From Bacteroides sp. UBA7333 (lineage in GTDB: Bacteria; Bacteroidota; Bacteroidia; Bacteroidales; Bacteroidaceae), in NCBI GenBank assembly GCA_002471195.1, contig DKPN01000047.1, forward strand, positions 72,293 through 136,292: a stretch of DNA of 64,000 nucleotides, written 5' to 3'. Made by a program: the position numbers and the translations under genes. This document shows positions 52,798-63,900 of the stretch, one piece after another. Numbering within the stretch: the stretch's first letter is position 1; each line of letters begins with the position of its first letter. The notes below the pieces were generated by a model. The model had not been told where the DNA came from and ran no database searches. It saw only the letters and a program-made list of their open reading frames with translations.

Positions 52798-54423
52798 ATG
52801 AAACGAATTAAATATTATATTTTAACATCGCTCTCTTTGATGTTCATTTTAGCTTCATGCAGTCTCGACAGAAGTCCATTAGATCAATTTGCTGAAGATG
52901 ATTTTTGGACCAGTGAAGATAATGCTAAACTTGCTTTAACTGGATTATATAAAGCAAATATTCATTTTAACTCTCCTGAATACAATCCGAGTGATTGGTG
53001 GTCGTATGGTGGATTGCTTTTTATGGAACTCCCCACTGATAATGCTTACGACAGACGTGGTACGAATTCGAATTTCTATAAAATGACAAACGGCAACTTA
53101 TTGTCTAACAATGGCTACATCAAAAACTATTGGGATAATTCTTATGCCAAAATTGCACGATGCAACCGTTTTTTAGATGGGATCATTAACTTTAGTGATC
53201 AAGCTGTAGTCAATCGCTTTTCGGCAGAAGCACGTTTTATACGTGCGGCACAATATTTTTATCTATCGCAATTCTTTCAAGATGTTCCTCTTGTTACGAA
53301 AGTATTAACTAAAGATGAAGCCAATACCGTAAAGAAAAGCTCCAAACAAGAAATTACAGATTTCATAATCAAGGAATTCAGAGAAGCGGCAGCAAACCTG
53401 CCACGTTTTAAAGATCTTGGTGCGTTAGAAACCGGTCGTTGTAGCAAACAAGCCTCTCTTGCATTTTTAGGAAGAACATTACTGGCTGCCAAAGAATATA
53501 CAGAGGCATCAAAAGTATATAAAGAAATAATTGACTTGGGAGATAATGAGATTGATCCTAATTATTCATCTCTATTTTTACCTTCGAATGAAAATTCGAA
53601 TGAAAATATTTTTTCAATGCAATATTTACAAGATCTAGCAGGTAACGCTCTTCCACAACACACATTTCCAGTGAAAGACGGAGGATGGTGCCTTATTAAT
53701 GTTGCAGCAGGATTGTTCGAAGCATACTCGTTTAAAGATGGTTCGCCTTTTAGCTATGAAAGTGCATTATATAATCCTGAAAATCTTGGAGAAAACAGAG
53801 ACCCTCGTTTAAACTATACTATTTATTACAATGGCTCTATGTTTAAAGGAGGAGTATATGACTGTCATCCCGATTCAAAAAGTCCAGACAAAATCATGGG
53901 AGGTCAAACAACTCAAACAGGACTAATGATGAGAAAATATTTCGATGAAACGTTTTCGGGTGATTTAAATAGCTATGGATGCAATGTACCCATTATTCGT
54001 TATGCTGAAATTTTGCTAAGCTATCTAGAAGCTAAACTTGAAGCGGGTGAAAATATCACACAATCATTATTAGATGAAACGATCAATAAAGTAAGAGGAC
54101 GTGCTTCGGTAGACATGCCCGCAATAACAGAGACTGATCCAACTAACCTTAGGTCTCTTTTGCGTAATGAACGCCGTGTAGAATTAGCAATGGAGGGAAT
54201 AAGATATTGGGATTTGTTAAGATGGGAGATTGCTCACGAAAATCTATCGGGAGAAGTTTATGGTGCACCCTATCCCGGATCTAACCGTGTAAGTTTAAAT
54301 CCATCGGGTGAATTGGATAAATATGGAAGATGGTATGTGAATAGCAGAGCTTTTCGCAAAGATCAAGACTATAAATGGCCAATACCACAATCGGAGCAAG
54401 ACATTAACCCCAACCTACGCTAG
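52798..54423 (+). CDS. SusD/RagB family glycan-binding lipoprotein
   Basis: 541 residues. A lipobox (FILASC) gives a surface lipoprotein that caps the SusC barrel. Family motifs: CSLDRSPLDQFAEDDFWTSE at the mature N terminus, NAKLALTGLYKAN, ARFIRAAQYFYLSQFFQDVP and, near the C terminus, LLRNERRVELAMEGIRYWDL followed by RWEIA. It binds the glycan substrate and delivers it to SusC, which ends six bases upstream. The bound sugar cannot be read from the sequence. Confidence 0.95.
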   Translation: MKRIKYYILTSLSLMFILASCSLDRSPLDQFAEDDFWTSEDNAKLALTGLYKANIHFNSPEYNPSDWWSYGGLLFMELPTDNAYDRRGTNSNFYKMTNGNLLSNNGYIKNYWDNSYAKIARCNRFLDGIINFSDQAVVNRFSAEARFIRAAQYFYLSQFFQDVPLVTKVLTKDEANTVKKSSKQEITDFIIKEFREAAANLPRFKDLGALETGRCSKQASLAFLGRTLLAAKEYTEASKVYKEIIDLGDNEIDPNYSSLFLPSNENSNENIFSMQYLQDLAGNALPQHTFPVKDGGWCLINVAAGLFEAYSFKDGSPFSYESALYNPENLGENRDPRLNYTIYYNGSMFKGGVYDCHPDSKSPDKIMGGQTTQTGLMMRKYFDETFSGDLNSYGCNVPIIRYAEILLSYLEAKLEAGENITQSLLDETINKVRGRASVDMPAITETDPTNLRSLLRNERRVELAMEGIRYWDLLRWEIAHENLSGEVYGAPYPGSNRVSLNPSGELDKYGRWYVNSRAFRKDQDYKWPIPQSEQDINPNLR

Positions 54424-54473
54424 AAGTTGAATCAAAACGTAATACAAACAACTTTTTTAATTTTAAAGTTATT

Positions 54474-56030
54474 ATGAATAAAAATAAAACTTTATGGTTG
54501 GGGCTTGGCATGGGTATTTCTATAGCAAATGCATTTGGTGGCAATACTTATAAAAAAGGAGATAAGACAAATCTAAGACCTAATGTTATTTTTTTGGTAG
54601 CCGATGATATAGGTTTTGGAGACTTAAGTTGCAATGGATCTAAAACCATACATACTCCGAATGTAGATAAGTTGGCCAACATGGGTATCCGTTTTACGGA
54701 TGCCCATGCGGTTGCTGCAACCAGTACGCCATCAAGGTATTCTCTATTCACAGGGCATTATGCATGGAGAAGAAATGATACAGGAGTTGCAGCAGGAAAT
54801 GCAGGTATGGTAATACGTCCGGACCAACACACTGTAGCCGATATTTTTAAAAATGCAGGTTACAAAACGGGAGCTGTTGGGAAATGGCATCTTGGACTTT
54901 CAAATGAAACGGGTAGCCAAAACTGGAATGGTTTTATTACTCCCGGACCTCAAGATCTAGGATTCGACTATTCGTATATTATGGCTGCAACAGGCGATAG
55001 AGTGCCTTGTGTATGGGTCGAAAATCAAAGAGTAGTAAACCTTGACTCAAACGATCCTATTGAGGTAAGTTATCATCAACCATTTGAAGGAGAACCGCTA
55101 GGGAAAGATCATCCAGAACTACTTTATAAACTTAAACCCAGCCCTAATCATGGACATGCAGATGCGATTGTCAATGGCATATCAAGAATAGGATTTATGA
55201 AAGGCGGTAAGGATGCATTATGGATAGATGAAAATATAGCTGATAGTATAACACATAAAGCTATTCGTTTTATTGAAAATCATAATAACGCTCCCTTCTT
55301 TTTGTATATCGGTACTAATGATGTTCATGTACCACGCTGTCCTCATCCTAGGTTTATAGGCAAGAGTGGCATGGGACCAAGAGGAGATGCATTACTTCAA
55401 TTTGATTGGACCGTTGGAGAGATTCTTAAGACATTAAATGATATGGGTATAGCCGACAACACATTAATTGTGATGACCAGTGACAATGGTCCTGTTGTAG
55501 ATGATGGATATGCTGATCAAGCTGTTGAATTATTAGGTAAGCACAAACCTTGGGGGCCATTTAGAGGAGGTAAATATAGCAACTTCGAAGCTGGTACAAG
55601 GGTTCCGATGATTGTTAATTGGCCATCGCAAGTGAAACCAAGCGTTTCAAATGCATTGATGTCACATATCGATATTTTTGCTACTATGGCGGCACTTGTC
55701 AATCAAGATTATCCACAAGGACAAGGCATGGATAGCGTGAATCACCTTGATGCATTTTTAGGAAAAGATAAAAAAGGAAGAGATTACGTGATTGAGCAAG
55801 CAGGTAGTTTATGTGTATCTACTGGTGATTGGAAATATATTTCTCCAAGTAAAGGAGCTTTTTATAGTAAACTAACCAACACTGAACTAGGTAATAACAC
55901 AGAAGATCAACTCTATTATTTGGCAGATGATATTGGAGAAAAAGTGAATGTTTCATCTAAAAATCCAGAAATAGTAATGAAAATGAAACTTATTTTAGAA
56001 AAAGAAAAAAATAAAGATTCGCATAAATAA
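54474..56030 (+). CDS. Serine-type sulfatase (family S1)
   Basis: 518 residues, exported (signal up to about residue 22; mature part starts GGNTYKKGDK). Motifs: VADDIGFGDLSC with metal-binding Asp44 and Asp45, the formylglycine motif S84-T-P-S-R88 followed by YSLFTG, KWHLGLSNE and MTSDNGPVVDD. The modified residue is Ser, so maturation needs an anaerobic sulfatase-maturating enzyme, which is not in this window. It removes sulfate esters from glycans in the periplasm. The overall pattern resembles the galactose-sulfate sulfatases of Bacteroides mucin loci (S1_15 or S1_20), but the subfamily is a guess. It is the last gene of the SusCD locus. Confidence 0.92.
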   Translation: MNKNKTLWLGLGMGISIANAFGGNTYKKGDKTNLRPNVIFLVADDIGFGDLSCNGSKTIHTPNVDKLANMGIRFTDAHAVAATSTPSRYSLFTGHYAWRRNDTGVAAGNAGMVIRPDQHTVADIFKNAGYKTGAVGKWHLGLSNETGSQNWNGFITPGPQDLGFDYSYIMAATGDRVPCVWVENQRVVNLDSNDPIEVSYHQPFEGEPLGKDHPELLYKLKPSPNHGHADAIVNGISRIGFMKGGKDALWIDENIADSITHKAIRFIENHNNAPFFLYIGTNDVHVPRCPHPRFIGKSGMGPRGDALLQFDWTVGEILKTLNDMGIADNTLIVMTSDNGPVVDDGYADQAVELLGKHKPWGPFRGGKYSNFEAGTRVPMIVNWPSQVKPSVSNALMSHIDIFATMAALVNQDYPQGQGMDSVNHLDAFLGKDKKGRDYVIEQAGSLCVSTGDWKYISPSKGAFYSKLTNTELGNNTEDQLYYLADDIGEKVNVSSKNPEIVMKMKLILEKEKNKDSHK

Positions 56031-56066
56031 TTCGATATATTCGTTAAATATCATCTAAAAAAAATA

Positions 56067-56102
56067 CCCCCCCAAAAAGTTATACTTTATACTTTTTGGG
56101 GG
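56067..56102. terminator. Terminator shared by the sulfatase and ompA-like genes
   Basis: CCCCCAAAAAGT (56069-56080) pairs perfectly with 56091-56102 around a 10-base loop, between convergent genes. The upstream strand shows a run of seven C. Confidence 0.85.
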
Positions 56103-56237
56103 ATTATTATAAAAGATATTAGAAAAAGAATATAACGATGATTACATTTTATATTCTTTTCTTGATAATTCAAATAGGACGAGTTATCATTACTTTATAA
56201 ATGCCTTAACAATCGATTCGTTTAGTTAATATCTAAA

Positions 56238-57404
56238 TTAGTTAGCACGTATTAATACGACTCTATTCCATTCACTATTATCATATGGCTGTATACTATC
56301 ACCTAAAGGTTGTAGCAATATACGTGAACGATCTACTCCAAATTCATCAATCAGTAACTCAGCTACCGCCATCGCTCTTTTTATTGATAAATTCATATTT
56401 TTATCTGAACTCCCTGTCGCTTTATCAGCATATCCTTCAAGATTGACAGTGGCACTTTTATGATGGCTTAAGTAATCTGCTACATTCTTCAATTGAACCA
56501 TTTGATCTTTAGAGATCTTGGCATCATTGAGTGGAAATAATATAGAACACAACACAAATGGTTCCTTAGGAGTATTTGATTCGACAAAGATCTTTTCTAC
56601 AACAGTTTGAATAGGTGCAGCCTCAACTAGAGTCTTTTCTATAGGTACAACAGCTTCTATCATTTGAACTTCCTGAACACAATTCACAGCTTTTGACTTA
56701 AGTTTTGACTTAAATGCACGAGGCGAAAAGGTATATGTTGCACTCAAAGTAACCGCTAAATTATTATCTATCCTCGTCACTGTTTTTCTGCCATCAAATT
56801 TATTGGGATAGATAGACGATTGCACCTCTATATTCAATGCCCAATTAGGAGTAACAATATATTTACCCATCAAAGAGAAATTACCCGATACGCTATTGGT
56901 TTGTGGCACACCTTTATATTTAAAAACTGCCATATATCCTACACCGACAGTCGGTATAATATCCCACTTGCGAGTTGTACTATATCCTCCCAAAAGATTG
57001 ACCAAACTTAGTTCTAGATCCAAATGAGGATTAATATATCGCAAATCGCGACGATAACTACCATCTGGATGAATCATAACGAATGAAGATGCTGGATCAT
57101 AATTATTTATACCTGCAGTAAATGTGCCTGTTTGATTCGACATCGCATTAAAACTATAACCTTGCACTTGTAGTCGTGCTCCCCAAATAGGAGTAAACCA
57201 CTTACCTGCCGTTAAAGAAATACTTGGAGTAAGACGATGACCAAAAGAAAGTTGGGAGTTGTTTTTTGAAAATAACATTTGTGCACCCGCTCCTAACTCA
57301 ATATAGAGGTTATCTCCAAATTTCGTATTTTGGGCACATAGCCTCGACAAATAGCCCGAGAGACAAGAGAATATTATAATAGATATAATAATATTTTTTT
57401 TCAT
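56238..57404 (-). CDS. OmpA family outer-membrane protein
   Basis: 388 residues. A signal peptide ends near CAQNTKFGDN. An N-terminal beta-barrel part of about 220 residues follows (LYIELGAGAQMLFSKNNSQL, YTFSPRAFKSKLK). A variable linker rich in Val and Glu (about 245-275) leads to a C-terminal OmpA domain (about 280-388) with LFPLNDAKISKDQMVQLKNV and VNLEGYADKATGSSDKNMNL, then IKRAMAVAELLIDEFG. It would bind peptidoglycan and span the outer membrane. It is encoded downstream of the small lipoprotein and the giant T9SS protein, separated from the former by a hairpin, and may be co-expressed with both. Confidence 0.9.
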   Translation of the reverse strand: MKKNIIISIIIFSCLSGYLSRLCAQNTKFGDNLYIELGAGAQMLFSKNNSQLSFGHRLTPSISLTAGKWFTPIWGARLQVQGYSFNAMSNQTGTFTAGINNYDPASSFVMIHPDGSYRRDLRYINPHLDLELSLVNLLGGYSTTRKWDIIPTVGVGYMAVFKYKGVPQTNSVSGNFSLMGKYIVTPNWALNIEVQSSIYPNKFDGRKTVTRIDNNLAVTLSATYTFSPRAFKSKLKSKAVNCVQEVQMIEAVVPIEKTLVEAAPIQTVVEKIFVESNTPKEPFVLCSILFPLNDAKISKDQMVQLKNVADYLSHHKSATVNLEGYADKATGSSDKNMNLSIKRAMAVAELLIDEFGVDRSRILLQPLGDSIQPYDNSEWNRVVLIRAN

Positions 57405-57436
57405 GATGTTCTATTTTAATTGTTTTGAGTCATAGA

Positions 57437-57476
57437 ATAATACTTCTTGTCTCATTTTCAAGACAAGAAGTATTAT
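57437..57476 (-). terminator. Hairpin between the small lipoprotein and ompA-like genes
   Basis: A perfect 16-bp stem (57437-57452 with 57461-57476) and an 8-base loop, 10 bases after the lipoprotein stop on the minus strand. There is no long T run, so it may pass some transcription on to the ompA-like gene. Confidence 0.75.
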
Positions 57477-57486
57477 CGCAATACCA

Positions 57487-57909
57487 TCACATTACTGTTA
57501 AAGTTAAAATATAAGGATGATCTATCGTTCCTAATACGGCATCGGGAGAAAAACGTACCTTATCAATCTCTTGATACATATATCGATTTCTTGCACTATA
57601 ATATCGAATAACAATAGGTGAGTTTTCATCCGAAAATCCTTTTATATTTATCACAAACTGTCCATCAATTTGATGGGCTACACCTCGACACTCATCATCA
57701 ATAAAAGCAGCAACTTCATCATTTTCTGAGATATATGGAGCAATATTATTAGCTAATTCAATCACAGCTGTCATACTTTCGGAATAGTCTCCCGAAACAA
57801 CTTGCCAATTGGGTGCATCAAAGGTATTTACTTCTTCTTCATTCTTACACGACATAAATATGCCGGTAAGAAGAAGAATTATTATCAGTATCTTATTTAC
57901 TATTTTCAT
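57487..57909 (-). CDS. Small lipoprotein with a single module also present in the adjacent giant protein
   Basis: 140 residues. A lipobox (GIFMSC) predicts a lipid-anchored protein of about 120 mature residues. The body, NWQVVSGDYSESMTAVIEL, ISENDEVAAFIDDECRGVAH, then a FSPDAVLGTIDHPYILTL ending, follows the same pattern as two stretches of the giant protein upstream (about its in-window residues 1528-1638, DWNVNPADYRYNMSVFGKI ... DKLAAFQNGKCIGVA ... YGSPVNPIIF, and 1825-1938, GDKVYAIINGDKRGVSV ... LHGSVDKPIDLRF). It is 19 bases from the giant gene's stop. No function is known; it may be a co-factor or cap for the giant protein. Confidence 0.78.
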   Translation of the reverse strand: MKIVNKILIIILLLTGIFMSCKNEEEVNTFDAPNWQVVSGDYSESMTAVIELANNIAPYISENDEVAAFIDDECRGVAHQIDGQFVINIKGFSDENSPIVIRYYSARNRYMYQEIDKVRFSPDAVLGTIDHPYILTLTVM

Positions 57910-57928
57910 AAATTAGTGATTTAACAAA

Positions 57929-60900
57929 TTATTTTTTAAGTGCTTTACAAGTCGTTACCTCATCATTTTCATATACAGTAATCAAGTATGTGCCTTGAGC
58001 GAACGAGGATGTATTGATTGTCTGTATATAATCCATTCCCTCATTAACCGCAGTAGCCTCCGAACGATAAATTAAATGACTGGATATGTCATAAATTTCA
58101 ACATATATAGTAGCATCTTTCGTGGCACGTGCTGTTATGGTAACAGATTCATTAAATGGAACAGGTGAAACATTGATACCATTCATTTCTTCATCATAGA
58201 AGCGAAGATCAATCGGTTTATCAACAGATCCATGTAAGCTATTTGTATTATATGACAGGCGAGTAACTGCTGTCTGTTCTCCACCATTGGCATATTCGAT
58301 TACAAATTGTACTTGATCAGACTCGGAGGTTTCATCACCGGCAACTGTTATAAACATTAATGTTTTACCATTAATATCTACATCCACCGACACACCTCGT
58401 TTATCACCATTAATGATAGCATATACTTTATCTCCTTTACTAAACACGTCACTAGTGGCAATAATATTCATGTTACCAACATATTGATTGGTATTCTCCA
58501 AACGAGTGATTGGCATTTTTGAGTTGACATTGCTTGCTGCAGCAGTTGGATAAACCAACATTTTATCTACATTAGATATATTACGCAACATATAACCACA
58601 ATTTACCTCCATATAAGTAAGCGATCCGACCCATGTATTACGATAATACATGGCAAAACCATCTTTCGTTTTAATCACATCTCCATCTACTGCATCATAT
58701 CCTGACAAAGCTGTTTTCAGTGGAAGATTTACTGTAGGATAATATCCAATCGGATTCCAAGCACCCTTCTTAATCGTTATCGGATTGGCAATAGGATCGA
58801 TCACTGTACCAGATACGCTGATTCGTTGCGCTTTATCCACTTTCATCCAATACATTTCGTTATTATTAAATCCTCCACCGTATCGACTCAATGTACCTTT
58901 CCATATTTTAGTATTCGAGGTGTAATTTTCACTAAAATCAAGCGTCTTCACAATATCACTCGATGTCCAAGATCCATTTTTAAGTGTAGCATTGATATCT
59001 GATAAAATATGGTTCGCTAAATTGAAGGATATCCAATTCCATCCTTTTTCTAACACAATATTTTGGAAAACAACATTTTGCCCATCAAATATTATAGGAT
59101 TAACAGGAGAACCGTAAATGGCATTATTACTAAACATTATCGTTTCGGCCGGTATTGCTTCATATGTTTTTCCGGTTTTAGCCTCCCACATTCGGAATGA
59201 TAATCCATCAGATTTCTCACTGTTATTATAAGCTGTTAACATCACGTACCACATATCCAACTCTTTGCTATAAGTGCTATTCGCAACTCCAATACATTTT
59301 CCGTTTTGGAAAGCAGCCAACTTATCACGCTTATCTGAAGAGAAGATATTTTTAAAACGGATTTTACCAAATACAGACATGTTGTATCTATAATCGGCAG
59401 GATTTACATTCCAGTCAGGTTCTTCACCATTCACAGTTACAGTCAGTTCAAGCGCTTCAGCTACCCCATTGCTATTTGTCAAATAGATCACTTCATTGTA
59501 TGTACCCACATTCAAGCCTTCATCAATAGTAAATGTTATATTCGCCGATTTTGTAGGTTCAATATTCCCTCTTTTAGGTGATATATCCAGCCATGATGGC
59601 TGATTGCTAATAGAGTAATTTTGAATTTGTCCACCTTTATTTACTGCTTGCAGTGTAAATTCATATGGAGTATATTCATCTTTTTCAATCGTCAAATTAT
59701 CGTCACTCCATCTCAATTGATTGCGATCGATATAAGCAGTCCATGTAATTGGAGAGAGAATCTTATTTCCATTCACATCACGAACATCCATTGCTGTAAA
59801 AGTGATGATTGTTTTCTCTATTTTGGCAGCATTTTCGGTTAAGTTAATAATCAAAGCATCATTGTTTACTACAAAATCGAACGATAAATTGGCAACCGGC
59901 CCTTTATCTTTTACGGGTGCTTTATCAGTAGTATGTGCAAAACCACCATAAGTTAAAGCCTCTTTAGCTGTTGTATTCATCTTATGATCATCAAGTGATT
60001 TCTCTAACAAGTTCATACCTTGATGAGTGATATACTTTTCGAATGGATAATAAGCCATTAATCCCATTTCGTCGCCATTCAGTTTTTCATTATTGAATGT
60101 TTCAATGATAGTTTGTGTCTTATTTAAATTCCAGATTCGGATTTCATCAATAGCACCATTAAAATGATTATCTACAATTAAGTCGACACCATTATCTTTA
60201 TGATACCATCCACGAGCACCCACAAAAGTATTAGCTGCAGCAATACCACCTAGTTCTTCAGCATCAAAGAATGTGTTTAAATCGCCATCCATAAATATCT
60301 GAGCAAAACCAGTTGTGCGGCTCACAGTCATTACTAAATGATGCCATTGATTATCAGCATAACGCCCATTTATCAGATGTTTCAAGTTATTATTGGAATA
60401 ATGTAAATTTCCATTTTCATCCCAACCGATTGCAAATGTATTTTCAGAGCCACCCCGTTCGTCGCCTTCACCTCTACCATTCGATAACATAACAGCGTTT
60501 CTTTGCGAACCATTCGCTTTAAACCAAAACTCGATCGTATAGTTCATAGCCGATGTAGCTACTACCGCAGATGTCTCAAGGCTTAAATAACCTGTTCCAT
60601 CAAATTGCGCAGCAAAACCATTCGGAAGCGACCACTCACAATTGGTCATTACTAAATGCGCGCCACGTGCCTTATCCTCAGTCAAGTTTCCTCTACCCTC
60701 TTTCATTGGATAGTATGCAATCAGACCATTATCAGTACCAGAAAGCATTTCTAAACTTCCTAATTGTAGATTTCCCGAAGTACGCACTTTATCCCAAAGA
60801 CGTGCAGTATGCATTTTACCATTAAAGTGGTTGTTGCCAACAACATTACGGCCCAGTGTTATAGGTCCTGAACCACGATATTCACTGATTGCAGCATTTG

Positions 60901-63900
60901 CTATTACAGCATTAAAGTTGTAATATCCGGATATTGAATTATTTTCATTATTAATCACCAATGCAACATGTGCCCAAGTACCCTTATCGAATTTGACGGG
61001 CAATTGTGAAGTTACCTCTTTATTACCAATTTTAATTTTCATATAACTATCGGCGGTAAACGATAATTCTAAGGCATCATTTATATCGCCATGTGAGAAA
61101 ATCGTACCGTTATGTGCATCAGTAGGATTGATCCAAACCTCAAATGTCAAATCTTTGTTTGATAGATTTCGTGCAAATTCGGTTTGCATGTAACTACTGA
61201 TACCATCTAATTGAACAGCTGTGGAGTGGTCGGTTACCGAACCATTACGAATACCCGTAACTTGGAAATTATTTTTCGACATCAATCCCTGTGCTATTGG
61301 TTCATTAAAATTCAAACGTATTTCATCTTCAATAGTCAAAATACCATTTGACGGTTGTGGAGCACCAAACAAGCGTGGGTTATACATATCTTTAATGCCA
61401 CTTGCCACAGAAGAGTAATTTTCAACCTCTAAGTTGTTTATGTTACATACAGTTACGGCGCGCATATCATAATATTGATCAGGTAGATTATCCATATAGA
61501 ATTTGTAATTAATCTTGCCTGCATCAGTTGATTTTATCATTTCGGCCGTAATACCATTTTCTTTCGCCAACTCCCATTTAGTACTATCATTATAGAAACT
61601 ACTTAATGTAATCCATTCGCGATCGGATGCTGAGGCCGATTTATATTGCAATTTGATATGATCAAAATCATCATAATTCACATCAAATTTATTCAGAACC
61701 ACGTTCATATAATGCTCAACTGAACCAGAAATAGTATCTGCAAGCAATTCTGTATTATATGTCCAGTTATTAGATGGAGATAATATTTCGATATCGCTAC
61801 AAGATGGCACAAAATGCACATGAAATGTAACCGTATCAGATATTATAGGGAAATTTGCTGTAGGATCTCCTTGACATTGTGACAATAACACCAATTTAAG
61901 ATCATCGTAATTTAATACACGACCTTTACCGACTTCTAGTGTTTTGACTAGAGTATTGCCAGAAGGAACTAAGAATGATCGTCCATTTCCTAAGCCCGTA
62001 CCATCTATCGAAAGGCGCGCTCCATTAGGATTAGATGAGTCAACCAATTTCAAATCATAATAATAATCTTCATTCGATTCTGATTCATTGCGTAAATACA
62101 ACATTATTTTTGCAGTTTCACCTGAAGGAACATTTTCAATTGAGTTTTTTTCGACAGTTATTCTTGGAACTTCTTTTCGTAGAGTTGCTTCATTAATAAC
62201 ATGTCTTCTTTCAGGCTCAAAATATTGAGCCACATATTCGTCTTCATAAGGACAAGAAGTGGATCCACCTTTGGTTTTGAAGATGAATGAGCCATACTCA
62301 CTCTTACTTGCTAAATCATCGACTCCGATACCATCGTTTACGTCATCGGGGCCATACCACTCGTCACCTTTCTTCCAACCCGGTTCACGGTAAACATCAA
62401 CACTTATATAGTCAGTGCCTTCTTCTGCTAAAACAAAACCTTTCGAATGTGTATTTTCCGATTCTGTAGAGTTCTCTAATTCAATTTTCACTCCTATTTT
62501 CTCTTCGAAAGAGAACTCTAATGTAGCAAAGGCTTTCACATTAAACTCATTAGAAACAACTCCTTTAATGGTTACATTATGAGTCGCAGTGTGCGTAGTA
62601 GTTGTTGTATACTCTTCGGTATATTCAATTTCTGAAGCACCATGAAATGAGTAATTTTGAAGCAAATCTCCAGATTCAACTTTCACTTTTTTACGTTCAT
62701 TCTCAGACAAATGTTTATACCAATTTTCAATTGAATTGTTGTATACTTCAATCGTATCACGTATATTTCCTTTATCTTTATTTGTAATCCAATCGTAACT
62801 ACCTTTTTTACCAAAATCTTCAGAGTTGAATGGTACTTTTGATAGATAAAAGATTGAATCAGGATTGCTATCGGCAATTGCTTGAAGCTGTTCTTTAGAT
62901 CGATTCTCTGTATTAGGTAAAATCAAAATTGAATTACGAATATCACATAGTTTTGGTATTAATGTTTCCTCTATATATATTTGAGGATAAGCAAAAAGAG
63001 TATTAAAATGGCTTTTAGCACTCAATCCTTCATTTTGCACCATTACCCAGTCGGCTTTAGGATCACTATATACAGTTTCCCACTCTTGACCACTCGTTAG
63101 CACTTCATCAAATATTTTCTTACTAACAATTGTAACGTCCTTGGTTTCGCCAAATGAAATATTAGTTGAATAGCCAATGTACAAATCGGCCATCGGCCCG
63201 ACATAATCAGGATCAGAACTTGTTTGAAAACGAGTCGTAAATTTAGATGATGTACTATAACTGTCAGTACCCATCCCTTCTACCTCTTGTTCCACTCCTA
63301 GTTTTACACCACTCTCGTTTTCAAGAACTGCCGAAGTACTACCCGTACCGGTTACAGGAACAATTTGAATGAGTGTAACAGATTGTTTAACGCCAGTAGT
63401 TATACTTTCTGACCCTTCATGTACAGCACCAACACCTTTGCTGGCGCTTTGCGTGATGGTTACCCCTTTTTCAAGATATGCATAACTATTCGATCCCGGT
63501 GGATCGCGCAACACTGTTAAAAGTTCATTAGGACCTGCTGTTACAAAATCGGTACCATTTTGATGTGACCCTAACAAATATGCTTCTCCGTTGGCAAACT
63601 CAGTTGGCTGCTCCCAGAATATAGGAGTCTTACTAGAGGTATCATCTTCAGGTCCGTAAACAAATGAAGCGGTCATTGACTCTTTTGCTGTAGTTAAATT
63701 AGGCTCTCCGGCTTTAAATTTATAGTAACCTACTCCCAAAGAGTCGACCAATACAATTTTCTCTTGAGTATCTTTCAGTGCTAAAGTATTAATAAACTTC
63801 ACTGTAGCATCGGTAGTTGGTACCTTATCTACTGCTACAACAACACCATTACTATAGTAGTCATAAGATTCGAAAACCTCGATACGATACTTGTAATCTT

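Noticed and set aside
56067..56073. The run of seven C near 56067 as a phase-variable tract
   Set aside because: It is outside any gene and promoter and forms one arm of the shared terminator.
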